This document shows positions 38,434 to 50,351 of a DNA stretch of 64,000 bases, piece by piece. Location of the stretch: contig NC_061114.1 in assembly GCF_002878395.1 (NCBI RefSeq), forward strand, positions 168,800,883 to 168,864,882, written 5' to 3'. This stretch comes from Capsicum annuum (Eukaryota > Streptophyta > Magnoliopsida > Solanales > Solanaceae). Each line of letters begins with the position of its first letter. Within the stretch, counting starts at the first letter, position 1. Position numbers and translations under genes: made by a program. The notes under the pieces were generated by a model that was not told the origin of the DNA, did no database searches, and saw nothing but the letters and a program-made list of their open reading frames with translations.

Positions 38434-38799
38434 AGCCAATCAGGTAAGTCACGATTATAATAAGTATAAATGAAGCAAGTCAACCAACATATAGGAAGTA
38501 AGCATAGAGTTTCACTTTTTCAAGTACATGTCACGCAATCAATCTAAAGGATGCAATCAAGAGGGAATACAGGTCAACTCATATCTCAATAAAACACACA
38601 AGAGAACTAAAGTTTCATTAGTAAACCTTATAGATATTCTTGGAGAAAGATTAATCAATTATTTAAACTTTGTTATCATTTCTTTGGGATTATTCATTGG
38701 ATTCATCACATGATATCACTTTATTATTTATTTATTTATTATTATTATCACCATGCCAACTCATGCCATTCAAACTAATCACATCTCATAGTAATACTG

Positions 38800-38976
38800 A
38801 AATTAACGTCGGCCACATTGCTTGAGAAATCAATAACGTAGAAATACAAGAATTTAACATTGACCACATTGCTTGAGAAATAAATAAGTTAGCACTATCG
38901 GAATTTAACATCGGTAACATTGTTTGAGAAATCAATAAGATAGAAATACCAAAATTTAATATTGGCCACATTGCTA
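38800..38976 (+). repeat. tandem repeat, period about 51 bp, 3.5 copies
   Basis: Units start at 38,800, 38,850, 38,901 and 38,952 (GAATTTAACAT.GG.CACATTG type, then CTTGAGAAATCAATAA). Units differ at about 5-10 positions. It lies inside the 3.3-kb minus-strand LTR. Confidence 0.85.
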
Positions 38977-40955
38977 CTAATAGTTTTTCCACTTTTCAGT
39001 TGTTAATAAATATTCATATTTCACTTTTTAGCCTATATGAAGGTATATATCACAATTCCTTTTTTATTCAAGGAATTTTTTCAATCACATTATTATTATG
39101 GATTAAGATCTTTCATATATCAACATTTTTTATCCACTCATGAGCATTATTTCAACAATTCATCTTGATCATCCATAAGATATGCATGACATCAATTCAA
39201 AAAGTTACCATTATCAAACATGACTCTCATAGGCACAATTCATCTAATCATCATAATCTTCAACTTAACCTCTCATGGGCATCCAATAGATAAAGTATAT
39301 TTATTAATACCAAAGAAAGAAGGTCCTAAAACAAATCACAATTTAACACTTAATCATGCAAGTCAAGATTCGAGCCTTCATTACTCATTAATTATTAAAA
39401 TACCTCTACCTCTTCAAATACTACAAAATGAGTTCTAATATCGCCAAATACAACTAGAACATTCAAGCATATTATTATCTCTACCTCTTTCTATATAATA
39501 CAACTCTTACCATAATTAAAGTCATTTATCCATTAGATATTACCACACTCATCAATAATCGACCCTAGAATAATTCTCCTAGCCAAATTATTGCACAATA
39601 CATATAATTTAATACCTTTGTAACTCAACTAGATTCATCACTAGAACAACTCAGTGACAACATGCTTGCATAATTTATCCACAAATAATTCCCTTTTGGA
39701 CACAAAAAATATAGTATCATGGAAGTAACACATAATAAATCAAGAAGATAGGTTTATTAGAATTAAAGAAAGTTTATATATTTTTATCCACCTCTATGAC
39801 CTGCCTACTAGCCAAGCCATGTTTTCTCTCGTCAATTCTACATTATGAAAATATGAATTAACACAACTTTCTACTCATTACCTAGCCTACATGGATGCAA
39901 ATCTTTTGGAAGAAGCAAGTTTCAACAAAGATTTTCTTTCCTTTCCTTCATTCCTTGGAATAATCAATCATCTAAAAGTCAAGCAATATAAGAGTAACTA
40001 AGGAATTACTCTTCAAAAAAATATCTTGAGGATTTAAACGCACTAATTCTATCCTTAATTCAAGGTCTATAGCATCCCCCAAGGTCAATTAGACATTAAC
40101 TATTTATTTTAAGCTTAACTAATCTCTTTTAATGGAGTTTCTATACTAAATGTCTCATCTTTACGGAATTCAGCGTTCCTAACCATCAAATTTCATAATA
40201 TAGTTTCAAAATTCATGTTTATAATCTGTAATCAACTCCAGGTGATATTAAGCACACCCATAAGCTTTCCCCAAAAATCCACCACTAAAGGTCTTTCTAA
40301 GAATTCTAAGATGTTAAAGGATTAAAAGACGAAGAAGAGGATTAATAAAACTTCTCTTAATGAAGAACTTTTACCTTAAACTTTAGGAAATCACCTCTCT
40401 AGGGTTGGGAAATGAGGTTTGGGTTTTTTAGACCAGAAATACACCTGAAACTAATTTAAATATACTTAGAATTCTCGCTATAGATAAATTCTTATTCTAA
40501 ATTTGGATTGATAAATGATTGGTTGAGTTTGAAACAGGACTCAGATATCTTTGATTTAATTGATAATGTGTTCCCCACCTCCTTATATTCTAGGAGATAT
40601 GGTCATTTTAAGTTGGCCCTAGTAGAAACCCATATCGAAACTCTCAAAAAGAAAATTTTTCAACTTAACTTAGTGCAAGGAATATTACATAACCTTAATT
40701 CATACCTAAAGAATTTTTCAAATTAAAGGATTGATATTAGTACTAACTAATAATTAAATTAGTCGAGCTTGAGTCACTCCCGACTCATCAGAAGGCTAAA
40801 ATCTTTGCCTAAAAGCTTGGAGGTGACATAATAAACAAAATAATGAATATTTTGTCAAAATTTATTTGGTTTCAAGTTAATATTGAGGAATTACAATTAA
40901 GAATTTTCATAAATTTTTCATGTATAATTTAGTAACAATGAAATGGGTCATTACA
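38977..40955. other. remainder of the 3.3-kb LTR, no gene seen
   Basis: AT-rich sequence with only short random open frames (for example 39,220-39,438 and 40,508-40,726). These lack recognisable motifs. Confidence 0.5.
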
Positions 40956-40974
40956 AAGGTCCAACAGGTAATGT

Positions 40975-42539
40975 ACCATTGATTCATAGCACTTACGATG
41001 CTTAAACTTGGAGAATATGGATGTACTTATGGCTATTTTGTTGGATTTGATGTGTTTTTGGAGTGTTTTTGTAGGAAATGTGGTTTTGTATGGTAAATAG
41101 AAGAAAAAGATAAAAAGGTAAAGTTTTGGGCTACTTACCGAGGAACTTACTAGAAGTAAGTGCCACTTACTTATGTAGGTTACTAATTAGGTGTCATAAC
41201 TTGAAGTCCAAAGGCTCAGGATCAGGAAAAAGAAGACCCTGATGCTTATTTAGGGCACCTCCGGCCCATAGGTGCCACCTATGTTCAGTAGGTGTCAGAG
41301 TGGGCCGCAGAACTAGGAATTCTAGAGAGCTTTCAAAATTTTTGGATGTTTTTTCACTTACCAAGGAAAACTTACGGTCAATAGGTGACCTTAGTAAGTG
41401 GTAACCTACTTCAATTTTCTGAGATCATTTTGAAATCATTTCCTAGAGTTTCCATGTAACCTACAGACACTCCTATTATGTTTTTAGTTATTATTATGTA
41501 TGTTTAGTCAAGTTTTCCTATTTTATTTTGAATTTGATTTCTAGGATTTTATTTTAATCTATAAATACCCTTTAGAGTTTGTTTAGTTAGATATTCTAGA
41601 GAACTGAGAGGAGGCCCTTTGGGGCTAAGTTTACATCATTCAAAATATCTTTTGATTCGAGAATTGACTTGTGATCTTGGAATCTTATTATTTTTGGTTT
41701 GTCATTGAATTTATGAATTTGTAATTTCTTCTTTCATTATTGTGAGATTGATTCTATAATTTTGTCTGTGGATTACATGAGATCTCATAACTATGAGCGG
41801 CTAATTTTGTTAGCTAGGGTTGTGGGAACCCTAGAAGATTAACGAAGTAGAGAAAGTGCCAAGTCATTCTAGATAAAGATTCTTGCATGTATTGTGGTTT
41901 CCTTCAGTGTAATTAATTTCTTAGAGGTGGTGAACATTAGGATACAACATATATTCACTATGAACCTGAGAAAGAGCTAGATATTAGGAAAAGGAGATCA
42001 CAACAGTGATTTCAAATTAATTTCAAAAATAAGCTTACTTGTACTATCTAGTTAAGACGATTAACTTTCATCTAATCAACTTGAGACCGAGAGGAAATAG
42101 TTAAAATTGGGGTCTTAGGAAAGGTTTAGTAAGGCAACACTCTGATACTAAAAGGAGATTAGTGAGATTCACCAAAGTATCTCAAGAGGTGGTCAGTAAT
42201 ACATAACTAGTCAAATTTTTTATTCAATATATTATAATAGTTTGATAGTGCGCGATAAGTCTACGGAGTTAGAAGGCAGGAGGAACACAAGCCTGGTGTT
42301 TGTCCTAAATTATTTACAACCAAAATCATCCAATTTTTGTTACCTTTTACTATTTTAGCAAATCCCCCTATTTACATTCTATACTACCTGGTTATTTCAA
42401 CAAGTTAAAGCAAAATTTTTGACGTATTCCCTATGAGATCGACTCCAACCTAGTTAGATTATTATATTTTAACAATGACTACTTTATCCTTCTAATGAGG
42501 GGTAGTTTTAGCATTTTCAGTAGAACCAGTAGTTACCAT
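40975..42539 (+). mobile_element. solo Tat-type LTR (40,980-42,534), target duplication ACCAT
   Basis: ACCAT is at 40,975-40,979 and 42,535-42,539. The LTR aligns with 20,265-21,836. Removing it together with one ACCAT makes the gypsy-2 integrase read straight through (…GNVPLCIFTYNSCYHSN…), which confirms the boundaries. The outer 3' bases (GTT rather than CA) are decayed. Confidence 0.9.
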
Positions 42540-43215
42540 TATGTATATTTACTTATAATAGCTGCTACCACTCAAACATTGATATGGCTTCTTTTAAGGC
42601 TTTACATGGTAGAAGGGGTGGGCCTCCAGTTGGATAGTTTGATGTATTTTGAGTGAGACCTATGGGCACTTACATACTCTAGGATTCGATAAAAATTGTA
42701 AGTTTTATGTAGGAAAAGCTCATTATATCTCAAACACAATAGAGAGAATATGCAGACAACAAGATGAGAGATGTAAAGTTTGAAATATGGGAGAATATCT
42801 TTTGAAGGCATCACCCAATAAGGTGTAATGCAGTTTGGCAAGAATGGCAAGTTAAGTTCGAGATATATTGGATCCTTTAAGGATTTTAAGTGAGTGGGGT
42901 CAGTAACATACAAGCCGGCCTTACCCTACAGTATATCTGGCGTTCATCCCATGTTCCGCTTGTCCATGCTACTGAAATATCATAGGCATGGTGATCACAT
43001 CATTCATTGGGATCCAAAATTATTTGATAAGGAGTTATCCTATATGGAGGAACCAATTTCTATATTATATAGAGTTATGTGAAAGTTGAGTTCTAGGGTC
43101 ATTTCACGTGTAAAGTTTTAATGAATACTATTGAGGAAGAAACTTGGGAGATGGAGGCGAACATGCACAAGAGATATATGCACTTATTGATTAACCCGAG
43201 TACTTATCCTTACTT
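42540..43215 (+). pseudogene. integrase C-terminus and chromodomain of gypsy-2
   Basis: TYNSCYHSNIDMASFKALHGRR from about 42,553 is the end of the catalytic core. Frame-broken text near 42,740-42,870 matches the K-rich linker (MRDVKFE, GVMQFGKNGK). The open stretch 42,894-43,082 has ISGVHPMFRLSMLLKYH and then DPKLFDKELSYMEEPISIL, the start of the chromodomain, followed by WRRT- and Y-rich text up to 43,210. Same subfamily as the minus-strand gypsy-3 tail at 47,480-47,943. Confidence 0.85.
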
Positions 43216-43274
43216 AGCAATGTATTTTAGGATATTTTAATTTTTGTATGAATGTGTAGTACATTGGTACCTAA

Positions 43275-45071
43275 TGTAACAACCCAAATTGTTGTTACAT
43301 TGAATTAATAGGTAAAATTTGCATCTAGTCCTTCCTTAAGTAATTTTTGAGAAATTAAGGGCTATTCTAGTGTTGGACGAATTTTCAGGGTGTTCAACTT
43401 TAGAAAAATCTGATACTAATATGAGTATTGGTGGTTATGGTTGACTTGATTTCTAGATAGTTAACGAGTTTAGAAAATCATAAAAACTTTCTGTAATGGA
43501 AACAAAGTGATAGAACTCTTGTTATAGAGTTTACTATGGAGGTATTAGTTTGTGATGTTGTAATTCATAAAATATGTTGTAAAATGGATATAACTGAAAA
43601 GGGGTCCTAAGTTTAGTCCTAAAATCACTGTAGCGGGATAAGTAACCACTGTAGCGAAAAAAGGTAGAACCGCAGTAGATACCCATATAACCCACAAACC
43701 ACTACAGAAACACGCACTATCTGATAGTTTAAAAATCATAAAATATTTTTCATTCTCCATTTTTTGACAAATACAAAGGAACATTGGGGAAGATGGTTTT
43801 TCATAGAAATTAGGAGTTTTTCATCTTTACTGGTAAGTTATTATATTCTAAACTTGAATTACTTTTTATGATCTCTGAAAATCATTAGAAAATGGATTCA
43901 TAGTGGATTTGGGGTTTATCCCTAATCTATGATATTGGGGTAAAGTTGTGGAAATAAATATAAAATTAATAGATAATGATCCTAAGGTATTAAAAATACC
44001 TTAGAGAGTTCTCCAATTTGTCTTGGGTGGCGGGATAAGTGATATATTAAGAGGCTCTACCCTGCTACATTCAAAGATAGATATCTGAAAGGTCCAATAC
44101 TAGTGTACCATTTTGTACGTAGCGGTATCTTCTCAAATCTCTTCACTTTTCATTGCCTTTTTCTAGTTAGTCCCTGCTGACATCATACGCTGCTAAGACT
44201 CAATATCTATCACAGTAGTTATTGATAATTTCCCATAGATGGCTGGCATTATTAGTTATTTGTAAAGATCAAAAACATCTGTCTTATCATATATGTGCAT
44301 GGTCAATTATCCAGATTACTAGTTGCTCGATTGAGTCATTTGATTACTATCCCTATTACCTTATATATTGTAGCTGGAGCATTATGCTTTACTGATATTT
44401 TGGGACTATGTCCAAGAATCTGGATTTGGTAATTAGTGTTATGTGGTAATAAATTAAAATGGATTAACAAAAACAATAAAAATATTGAAAGGTATTCCAT
44501 TTTGTTGGATAGTAAGAAATTAAAATTTAAAGGGTGATAATCATGAGTACTTCCTCTGTTCTATTTTATATGGCATCTTTTGACTTAACTCAATATTTAA
44601 AAAGAAAAAACGTTTGAACGTGATGGTTTAAATCAATCTTGATATTTTTATGTGTCTATAAATCATTTCATTAATAATTAAAGAGAAATTTTGGTACCAC
44701 ATAAAATGAGAGAATAGAGTACTAGTTATTAGCGCATCTAAAGTAATAATCTTGTAATTTTTTTTCCTTTCAATTATTGGACCCTTTTGGTTTTTTGATT
44801 GATTAGAGCTTTTCTTAAGAGTATTTTACCTGATATTCTTAGGGGGTGGGGGAAGGAAAAGAAAAGATCAAGATAAGAAGATAGATACGAGAAATAGAAA
44901 TCTCTGGAAACAATAACTATTTTCAACTTGGATGAAAATCTTAAAATTGGAAATTTCAAGTTAAGGAAAAATTTGGATGGTGATAAAAAAAATATAGGAT
45001 ACATCATTTATATACATTTGATGAGGGTTAAGAATTGATGAATAGTCAGGACTCAAAAATTGAGTTCGTGA
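43275..45071 (+). repeat. 3' LTR of gypsy-2 (about 1.8 kb including a MITE)
   Basis: It starts TGTAACAACCC about 60 nt after the chromodomain frame. It contains a Stowaway-like MITE. The right end is placed where the LTR of gypsy-3 begins (…GTTCGTGA at 45,071) and is uncertain by some bases. Confidence 0.6.
44548..44721. mobile_element. Stowaway-like MITE, about 170 bp, TA target duplication
   Basis: The left end is TA-CTTCCTCTGTTCTATTTTA at 44,548. The right end, read inward on the minus strand, is TA-CTCTATTCTCTCATTTTA, ending at 44,721. The terminal inverted repeats match over about 28 bp with mismatches and begin like the Stowaway consensus CTCCCTC. It is non-coding. Such elements are moved by Tc1/mariner transposases. 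Confidence 0.75.
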
Positions 45072-47453
45072 TGACACCTGTCACTCCCATCATGATAGGT
45101 AAGCCTAAAACACCGGCCCAGATATAATTAACTTAAAAGTATAGAAGTGGAAGAAAATAAGAAAAGAAATAAAATTTGAATAATCGTCAAAGTAGATTAA
45201 TAGAGTAGTATAGTCGAAATATAGATAATCCCAGATATGATAGTCACTAAGACAAGCCTCTAAATACACTAATCAAAGAGAAGTCTGAGTATCTCAAAAT
45301 GCATAAGGATAAGGGTGTAGGATATTTATATAGACTCTGAAATCAATAGCAGTTGCCTAAATGTCCAAATACACTAACACAGAAGAAACCATAGGAATCA
45401 ATGCCCAAAGGTTATCAGATCGATACCTGCACGTAAGGTGCAAAAAATGAGGGTGAGTATGAAACCGCACGTACTCAGCAATCATCATTGCTTAACTCTA
45501 ATTCAAAATTCTGACAAGTAACACCACGTTGACCTCCTAAAAGAACTATACAACTTGCACTCATAAAAGCCACTCTAATCCAATAGAATAATTAAGTCTA
45601 ACAATCTTCAGAATATCATGAAAATAGTGCAAGAAATCCTCAATATTGTGAAGTAAAGTAACAGATATACAAGTACTCAATAAATAGTACAAAATCAACA
45701 AATACACCATACTTAATTTGAACAATAAAGGAATTGATGCAATGCAACGCAGATGTTATGTGCACATCTGTTGAGAAATGGCTTCAAGGTCAGGACCCAT
45801 GGGGGAATTACAACGTCTATGTGTTGTAGGTGTACACTCTAATTCTAATAAATATATTGTACAGGCATGCACTCCAACCCTAATAATGAATAATAATGTG
45901 CAGATTTGCATTCCGACCTCATATGAAATGTGATGTATAATATGCAAGCGGGCAACTCCAATCCCAAGTCAACAATAAAATTAAGTAAAGCATTTCATAT
46001 TTTATGCCATATAAATATCATTTTCAAAATTAACTCAACATATCAAATAGGAGTATTCTCATTAGCTAGTATTTTTCAACAATTTATTTGCAATAGAAAA
46101 TTTGCCCAATCATGCTAGCAAATAGGGGGGAAACAATTTAAAATAGACAATTAACTGATTTTAACCTTCAAACAATAGTAATATCTGCATCGATTCTCGT
46201 CACTTAACATATACGTAACCCCTATTTCCAATTACTTCCATTACACAAAACTAACACATAAGCACTTCGAAAAAAAAGTCAAAGAAAGTTTCAACTAGCC
46301 TTAAAAGAATCTGAAATTTCAATTAACAAACTTGCCCTGCCATAAAGCTTATGAATGGTCAAAATTTGTGCAATTACATAATTTTCATATGAATGTTTAT
46401 CTATTGACACCCATTTTATTAATTTCTACTCTTAAAACACTTGACCAAAAGTCAACATTTTGTATTAAAATATTGTAATTAGTGGCAATTGAATAAAAAA
46501 TTTCGAAAGCCTAATCTAGCCAGAAGGCTGTAACGGTTGGTATTATCAAGTCATAGATATTTTCTAATCTTCACTTTACATCATCATTATAGGCCAGTGA
46601 TTAGCTATCATTACCCAAACATTGGAAAAGGACATGATTAATTTACCATTAACACCTAATTCTAAAGAAAGTACTACATTCATTCAAGAAACACTATTGT
46701 CCACTTAAACTCAGCCTCACCTCAACTCACACTATCACTACTACCACTGATGGCATCATAAGATACTAATATATGCCTCTTTCCATTCTTACACTATGAT
46801 TATCCATTTATCAAACGTAATTATAAAACCATTATGGCACAAATGGTAAATAATTTTCACTGCTAGCTTTTAGTCTCCCACTCCTTCATTATAGAAAGGA
46901 TACCATAAGAATAGGAATAAATCCACAAAAAGAACCTGAAGATGCCTAAAATCCATGAAAACAATGAGGAGAAATAAAATGGCAACATTTGCTTCCCACT
47001 TGTTTCACACTATTTAATGCTACCATTAGAATTTTATTTTAAACCCTTCTCACTTAAGTTTATTTTTTTATTGGCCATATAAGTAAATAAACTGTGGCTC
47101 TGATTCATGAAATCACTAATTACCTAATTATCTAGAATATCGAAAACGTCTAATAAATTCTTAAAATTTATTCGAAACCCCATATAAATATATCAAATAT
47201 TTAAATTGACTAAAAGAATGCTCCAAACCATTTAAAAGTATTAAAACACTAATTCAAGTTCATTTTGATTAAATATTGATCGTTATGAAGTTTAACTTTA
47301 TTAAAACACTAGAACCCAACTAATGACTTAAATTATTTTCAAACACCACGAGGATTTGTACTACCCACTCTTGTAAGTCATAAGTCACATCTAAAGGCTA
47401 CAAGGAGAGTTAAAATAGGAAAAATTTATAGAACGATTTCCAAGATCATTACA
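45072..47453 (-). repeat. 3' LTR of the minus-strand gypsy-3 element (about 2.4 kb)
   Basis: On the minus strand it starts TGTAATGATC at 47,453, immediately after a purine-rich ...TTTTAATGGTAGATGA tract and the phrase ATTCGAGG-like GTTCGAGGATGAACA. It ends near GGTGTCA at 45,072. No coding content was seen. Confidence 0.7.
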
Positions 47454-47943
47454 TCATCTACCATTAAAACAAATGTTCATCCTCGAACGTCATGAGAAAG
47501 AAGGTACCTAGACTATCAAAGAGAAGAGGGTATATACACTATATATTATATCCAACCTCCCTAGTGGCTTTTGCTATGGGATGATGCCTCCACTATACCT
47601 TCATCAATGCTTTCTCCTTTGACCGCAACTTTCTAACCTACCAACCAAGAATAGTTATAGGCTCTTCCTCAAATGCAAGATTTTGATTTAAGCCCACTAA
47701 GCCCCATTGAATCACATGGAAATCATCTAGATGATACCATTTTAACATAGAAAAATAATAATCCAGATGCACTACTAAAAGATCCAGTGGTAAAACAATA
47801 AACCTTGGACTGGTATTTTTTTTCTTTCCAAACCTCATCACACCCATCATGGTTGATATGTTCAATAAGACCCATTAACCTGCATGAACTCCAAGTCATG
47901 GACCCTCTTGTCAGCATAGCTCTTTTTTCTACTCTAAGTTGCT
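47454..47943 (-). pseudogene. integrase C-terminus and chromodomain of gypsy-3
   Basis: The minus strand from 47,930 reads KSYADKRVHDLEFMQV, then GVMRFGKKKNTSPRFI, a damaged FHVSMLKWYHLDD, NLAFEEEPITIL and RKLRSKEKALMKV. That is the integrase C-terminal domain followed by the chromodomain, as in gypsy-2. The upstream side stops at the pararetrovirus junction (47,943/47,944). Confidence 0.85.
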
Positions 47944-48002
47944 AACCTAATAAATCTATTAGATCTATTATATCCGCGCACCCCCCTACAATTGGTATCA
48001 GA
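47944..48002 (+). repeat. left terminal repeat of the pararetrovirus integrant
   Basis: 59 bp identical to 56,384-56,442 except at 47,965 (C versus T). It includes the start of the primer-binding site. Confidence 0.9.
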
Positions 48003-48004
48003 GC
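47993..48004 (+). other. viral primer-binding site (tRNA-Met)
   Basis: A perfect TGGTATCAGAGC, complementary to the initiator tRNA-Met 3' end. In Caulimoviridae this is where (-)-strand synthesis starts and where the (-)-strand discontinuity lies. The right-hand repeat keeps only the first 10 nt (56,433-56,442) before host sequence begins. Confidence 0.92.
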
Positions 48005-48113
48005 CCAGTAATTCAAAAAATACAGAAGTGAGATATATGCTAAAGTTAGAGTTAGAGTTAGTTAGAATTAGAATTAGAAATATTAGATTTACCTATAAAT
48101 TATTAAATTAATT

Positions 48114-48371
48114 ATGCGAAGACCATTTAAAAATAGAAAAACTTTTAGGAAAATTAAAGAATCTTTAAGTAGTAATTATTCAGAATATATAAGTCTAAAT
48201 AAAACAAAAGAAAACCCACAAAGATTAGCCTACTTAATTACATTAATATCTAGTATTGAATCAAAATTAATAATCCATTTAAAATCTAGGAGAATGAAAC
48301 ACATACTACCAAATTATGATAAAATTAGATTTAGATATCCGCCAAGATATTATAAATATAACTTAAAATGA
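48114..48371 (+). CDS. small viral ORF upstream of coat protein, 85 aa, unknown function
   Basis: A very basic protein (pI clearly high: RRPFKNRKTFRKIKE at the start), with a hydrophobic helix-like middle (LAYLITLISSIESKLIIHL) and a Tyr/Arg-rich tail (RFRYPPRYYKY). Its stop overlaps the next start as ATGA. Its position just after the primer site equals ORF1 of badna- and tungroviruses; I cannot show homology. Its middle and tail vaguely resemble the small ORFs at 55,429 and 55,813. The frame is intact. Confidence 0.7.
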   Translation: MRRPFKNRKTFRKIKESLSSNYSEYISLNKTKENPQRLAYLITLISSIESKLIIHLKSRRMKHILPNYDKIRFRYPPRYYKYNLK

Positions 48372-48580
48372 ATAAAGTACAACAATACAAAGAATTAAAA
48401 CAAATTATTTCTGAAAAAAGTAAAGAATTAAAAATAAGAATAAAAAGACTACATTATAATATATTCGCTGGAGTTAGTAAAAATTCAATAGATACACAAA
48501 AAGATGAAATATCAAAATTAGAATCACAAATAGATAGTTTAGAATATATATACCAACATGAACTATTCATAATAAAATGA
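48368..48580 (+). CDS. small viral coiled-coil ORF, 70 aa
   Basis: It starts in the ATGA shared with the previous stop and ends in another ATGA with the coat ORF. The protein is almost entirely charged and helical, with heptad-like spacing (ISKLESQIDSLEYIYQ near residues 48-63). By position and character it resembles the small virion-associated or assembly-type proteins (badnavirus ORF2, caulimovirus P3), but that is inference. The frame is intact. Confidence 0.7.
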   Translation: MNKVQQYKELKQIISEKSKELKIRIKRLHYNIFAGVSKNSIDTQKDEISKLESQIDSLEYIYQHELFIIK

Positions 48581-50351
48581 ACAAAGAAGAATTTATAATA
48601 GATGAAAAAATATATGAAAATCACGAAGGATCAAAAATAAAAATAGTATTTTCTAATCTAGGAAGAAGATATAAGAAAATAGGTGAACATTTATATCTAA
48701 TGTTAGAAAAAGAAGAGTTAAAACTAGAAGATAAATTGACAGCAATGGTAAGAATAGAAAAAGAAAATGAAGAGATAGATTGGAAAAAGGAAATAGAAAA
48801 AATAAAACAACAAACTACGGAAGAAATACGAAAAATAGAAGAAACTAAAAATAGTAGGATTGCTGAATTGGAAAAAGAACTACAAATGTTAAAAGAATTG
48901 TATGAACAAAAGCAAAAAGAAAAAGAAGAAAAAGATAGAGAACAGAAATTACTGAACGAAATAAATCAATTTAAGGAAAAATTAGAAATAAAAAACAAAG
49001 ACTTAGAAATAAATAATATAGATGTTGAAGAGACAGAGACAGACAATTATGATTCCGAAGATAGTGAAACATATACAGAAATATTAACAAATACAAAAAA
49101 TTTAGAAATCAATGAAGAACAAAAAGAAATTAATGAGAAAAACTTAGAAAGTACCCACACAGAAATAAATACTCTTGCTAGAAAAGAAAATGAAAATATA
49201 ATACCTAAAACAACAGAAATAAGAAAACCTATATATTATAAGTTTAAAAAATATAATGAATATGACAAATGGATACCAAAACAAATAATTAATAAAAATT
49301 ATAACTTTTTAGACCTAGACTGTGTAATAGATACAGAAAAAACAATACAATTATGGATAGGATATATGACAAAATAATTATTAGATAATAATATAAATAT
49401 AACAGATGCACCAGAATATATAGAAAAAACACTAATAGGATCAGTAAAACTATGGTTTTCAAATTTAACCAAGAATAGTAAAAAAGTATTAAGAACTAAT
49501 AAACTTATAGAAGGAACATCAACAACAACTAAACTAACACCTATAGAATTATTAAAAAAATATGAAACAGCTATAAAAGATGAATTTGGTAGTACGACAA
49601 CAATCGAAGAAAAACAAGATGAAGAAAAAGATATAAATAGAAATTTAATGTTAAAATTAGCAATATGTAATATGTGTTATATAGATGAATATACTTGCGC
49701 ATTTAAAGAATATTATTACAAAGGAGCATATAGTATAGAAGAAAGTAAAGAAATAAGAAAATTATATTTTAATAAATTACCCGAGCCATTTAGTTCGAAA
49801 ATAATAAAAAGTTGGGAAGAAGCAAAAATAGTAGATACGTTAGGAGCAAGAATAAAATTTTTACAACAATGGTATAGAAACTTATGTGAAAAATATAGAG
49901 AAGAATTAAAAATGGAAAAACGTTAATAAGAAATTTAGCATGTTGCAAAAATAAAATAGCACCCCAATTTGGATGTGAAGAAAGATATTATAAGAAAAGA
50001 AAAAGACATAAGAAATATAAAAAATATAAAAAATCAAAATATAAATATAAGAAACCGAGAAAAAGATATTATGTAAAAAATTATAAATATAAAAGACCAT
50101 ATAGAAAGAAGAAATCTATAAAAGAATGTACTTGTTATAACTGTGGAAAGTTAGGACATTTAGCTAGAGATTGTAAATTACCTAAAAATCCAAAAAATAA
50201 ACAAATATCAGAAATAAAAATAGATAATACAGAATATATGCAGGTAGATTATATAGATTATGAATTAGAAAGTGAGGATAGTATATATGAAATTTCAGAA
50301 AACGAAACAGATAATGAAATAGATAGTGAAATAGATGAATCAAATGACTGA
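48577..50351 (+). pseudogene. viral coat protein ORF, with one nonsense codon and one frameshift
   Basis: Forms the capsid. The N-terminal region has a long Lys/Glu coiled coil (about residues 55-150) and an acidic stretch. After TAA at 49,375-49,377 the same frame stays open to 49,926 and reads typical coat core (LWFSNLTKN, a K/Y-rich block with NLMLKLAICNMCYIDEY, FLQQWYRNLC). The frame then changes near 49,920 into a Lys/Tyr/Arg-rich basic domain and the zinc knuckle CYNCGKLGHLARDC (50,133-50,174), followed by an acidic tail. The real end is TGA at 50,349-50,351. Total about 590 codons. The early stop is one base from CAA, so a C-to-T change is the simplest cause. Confidence 0.85.

Larger units (their letters stand above)
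27884..38438 (-). mobile_element. full-length non-autonomous Tekay-family element (27,889-38,433), target duplication TAGCC
   Basis: TAGCC stands at 27,884-27,888 and 38,434-38,438. Between them, on the minus strand, lie a 5' LTR (35,999-38,433), a tRNA-Met primer site, an internal region, a polypurine tract and a 3' LTR (27,889-30,318). Once the nested solo LTR is removed, the internal region is only about 2.7 kb. It has no recognisable gag, RT or integrase, although its first ~250 nt after the primer site closely match the 5' UTR of the coding element at 2,040-2,240. It would have depended on a coding relative. The LTRs differ at very roughly 15-20% of sites by eye, so the insertion is old. 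Confidence 0.85.
27136..40955 (-). mobile_element. minus-strand solo LTR of about 3.3 kb, split by a nested Tekay element
   Basis: On the minus strand it starts TGTAATGACCC at 40,955 and ends near GGATCGTGATA at 27,136. Its two parts are 27,136-27,888 and 38,439-40,955. It separates two contiguous halves of the gypsy-2 integrase. The flanking 5-mers AGGGA (27,131-27,135) and AAGGT (40,956-40,960) match at only 3 of 5 bases, so the target duplication is unproven. I see no gag or pol domain in it. It contains a 51-bp tandem repeat at 38,800-38,976. Confidence 0.6.
21837..45071 (+). mobile_element. gypsy-2: fragmented Ty3/gypsy element split by three separate insertions
   Basis: Its parts read on in order across the gaps: PR (21,840-22,260), RT-RNase H (22,590-23,980), integrase (26,362-27,135; 40,956-40,979; 42,540-43,215) and 3' LTR (43,275-about 45,071). 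Each gap is an LTR or element with its own ends, and two of the three have clean target duplications. Removing them with one copy of each duplication restores the coding order, which confirms the nesting. The 5' part is cut by the Tat-like element at 21,836. Confidence 0.8.

Noticed and set aside
38977..40726. Open frames of 60-72 codons (for example 39,220-39,438 and 40,508-40,726) as host genes
   Set aside because: Length is expected by chance in AT-rich DNA, there are no motifs, and they lie inside an LTR.
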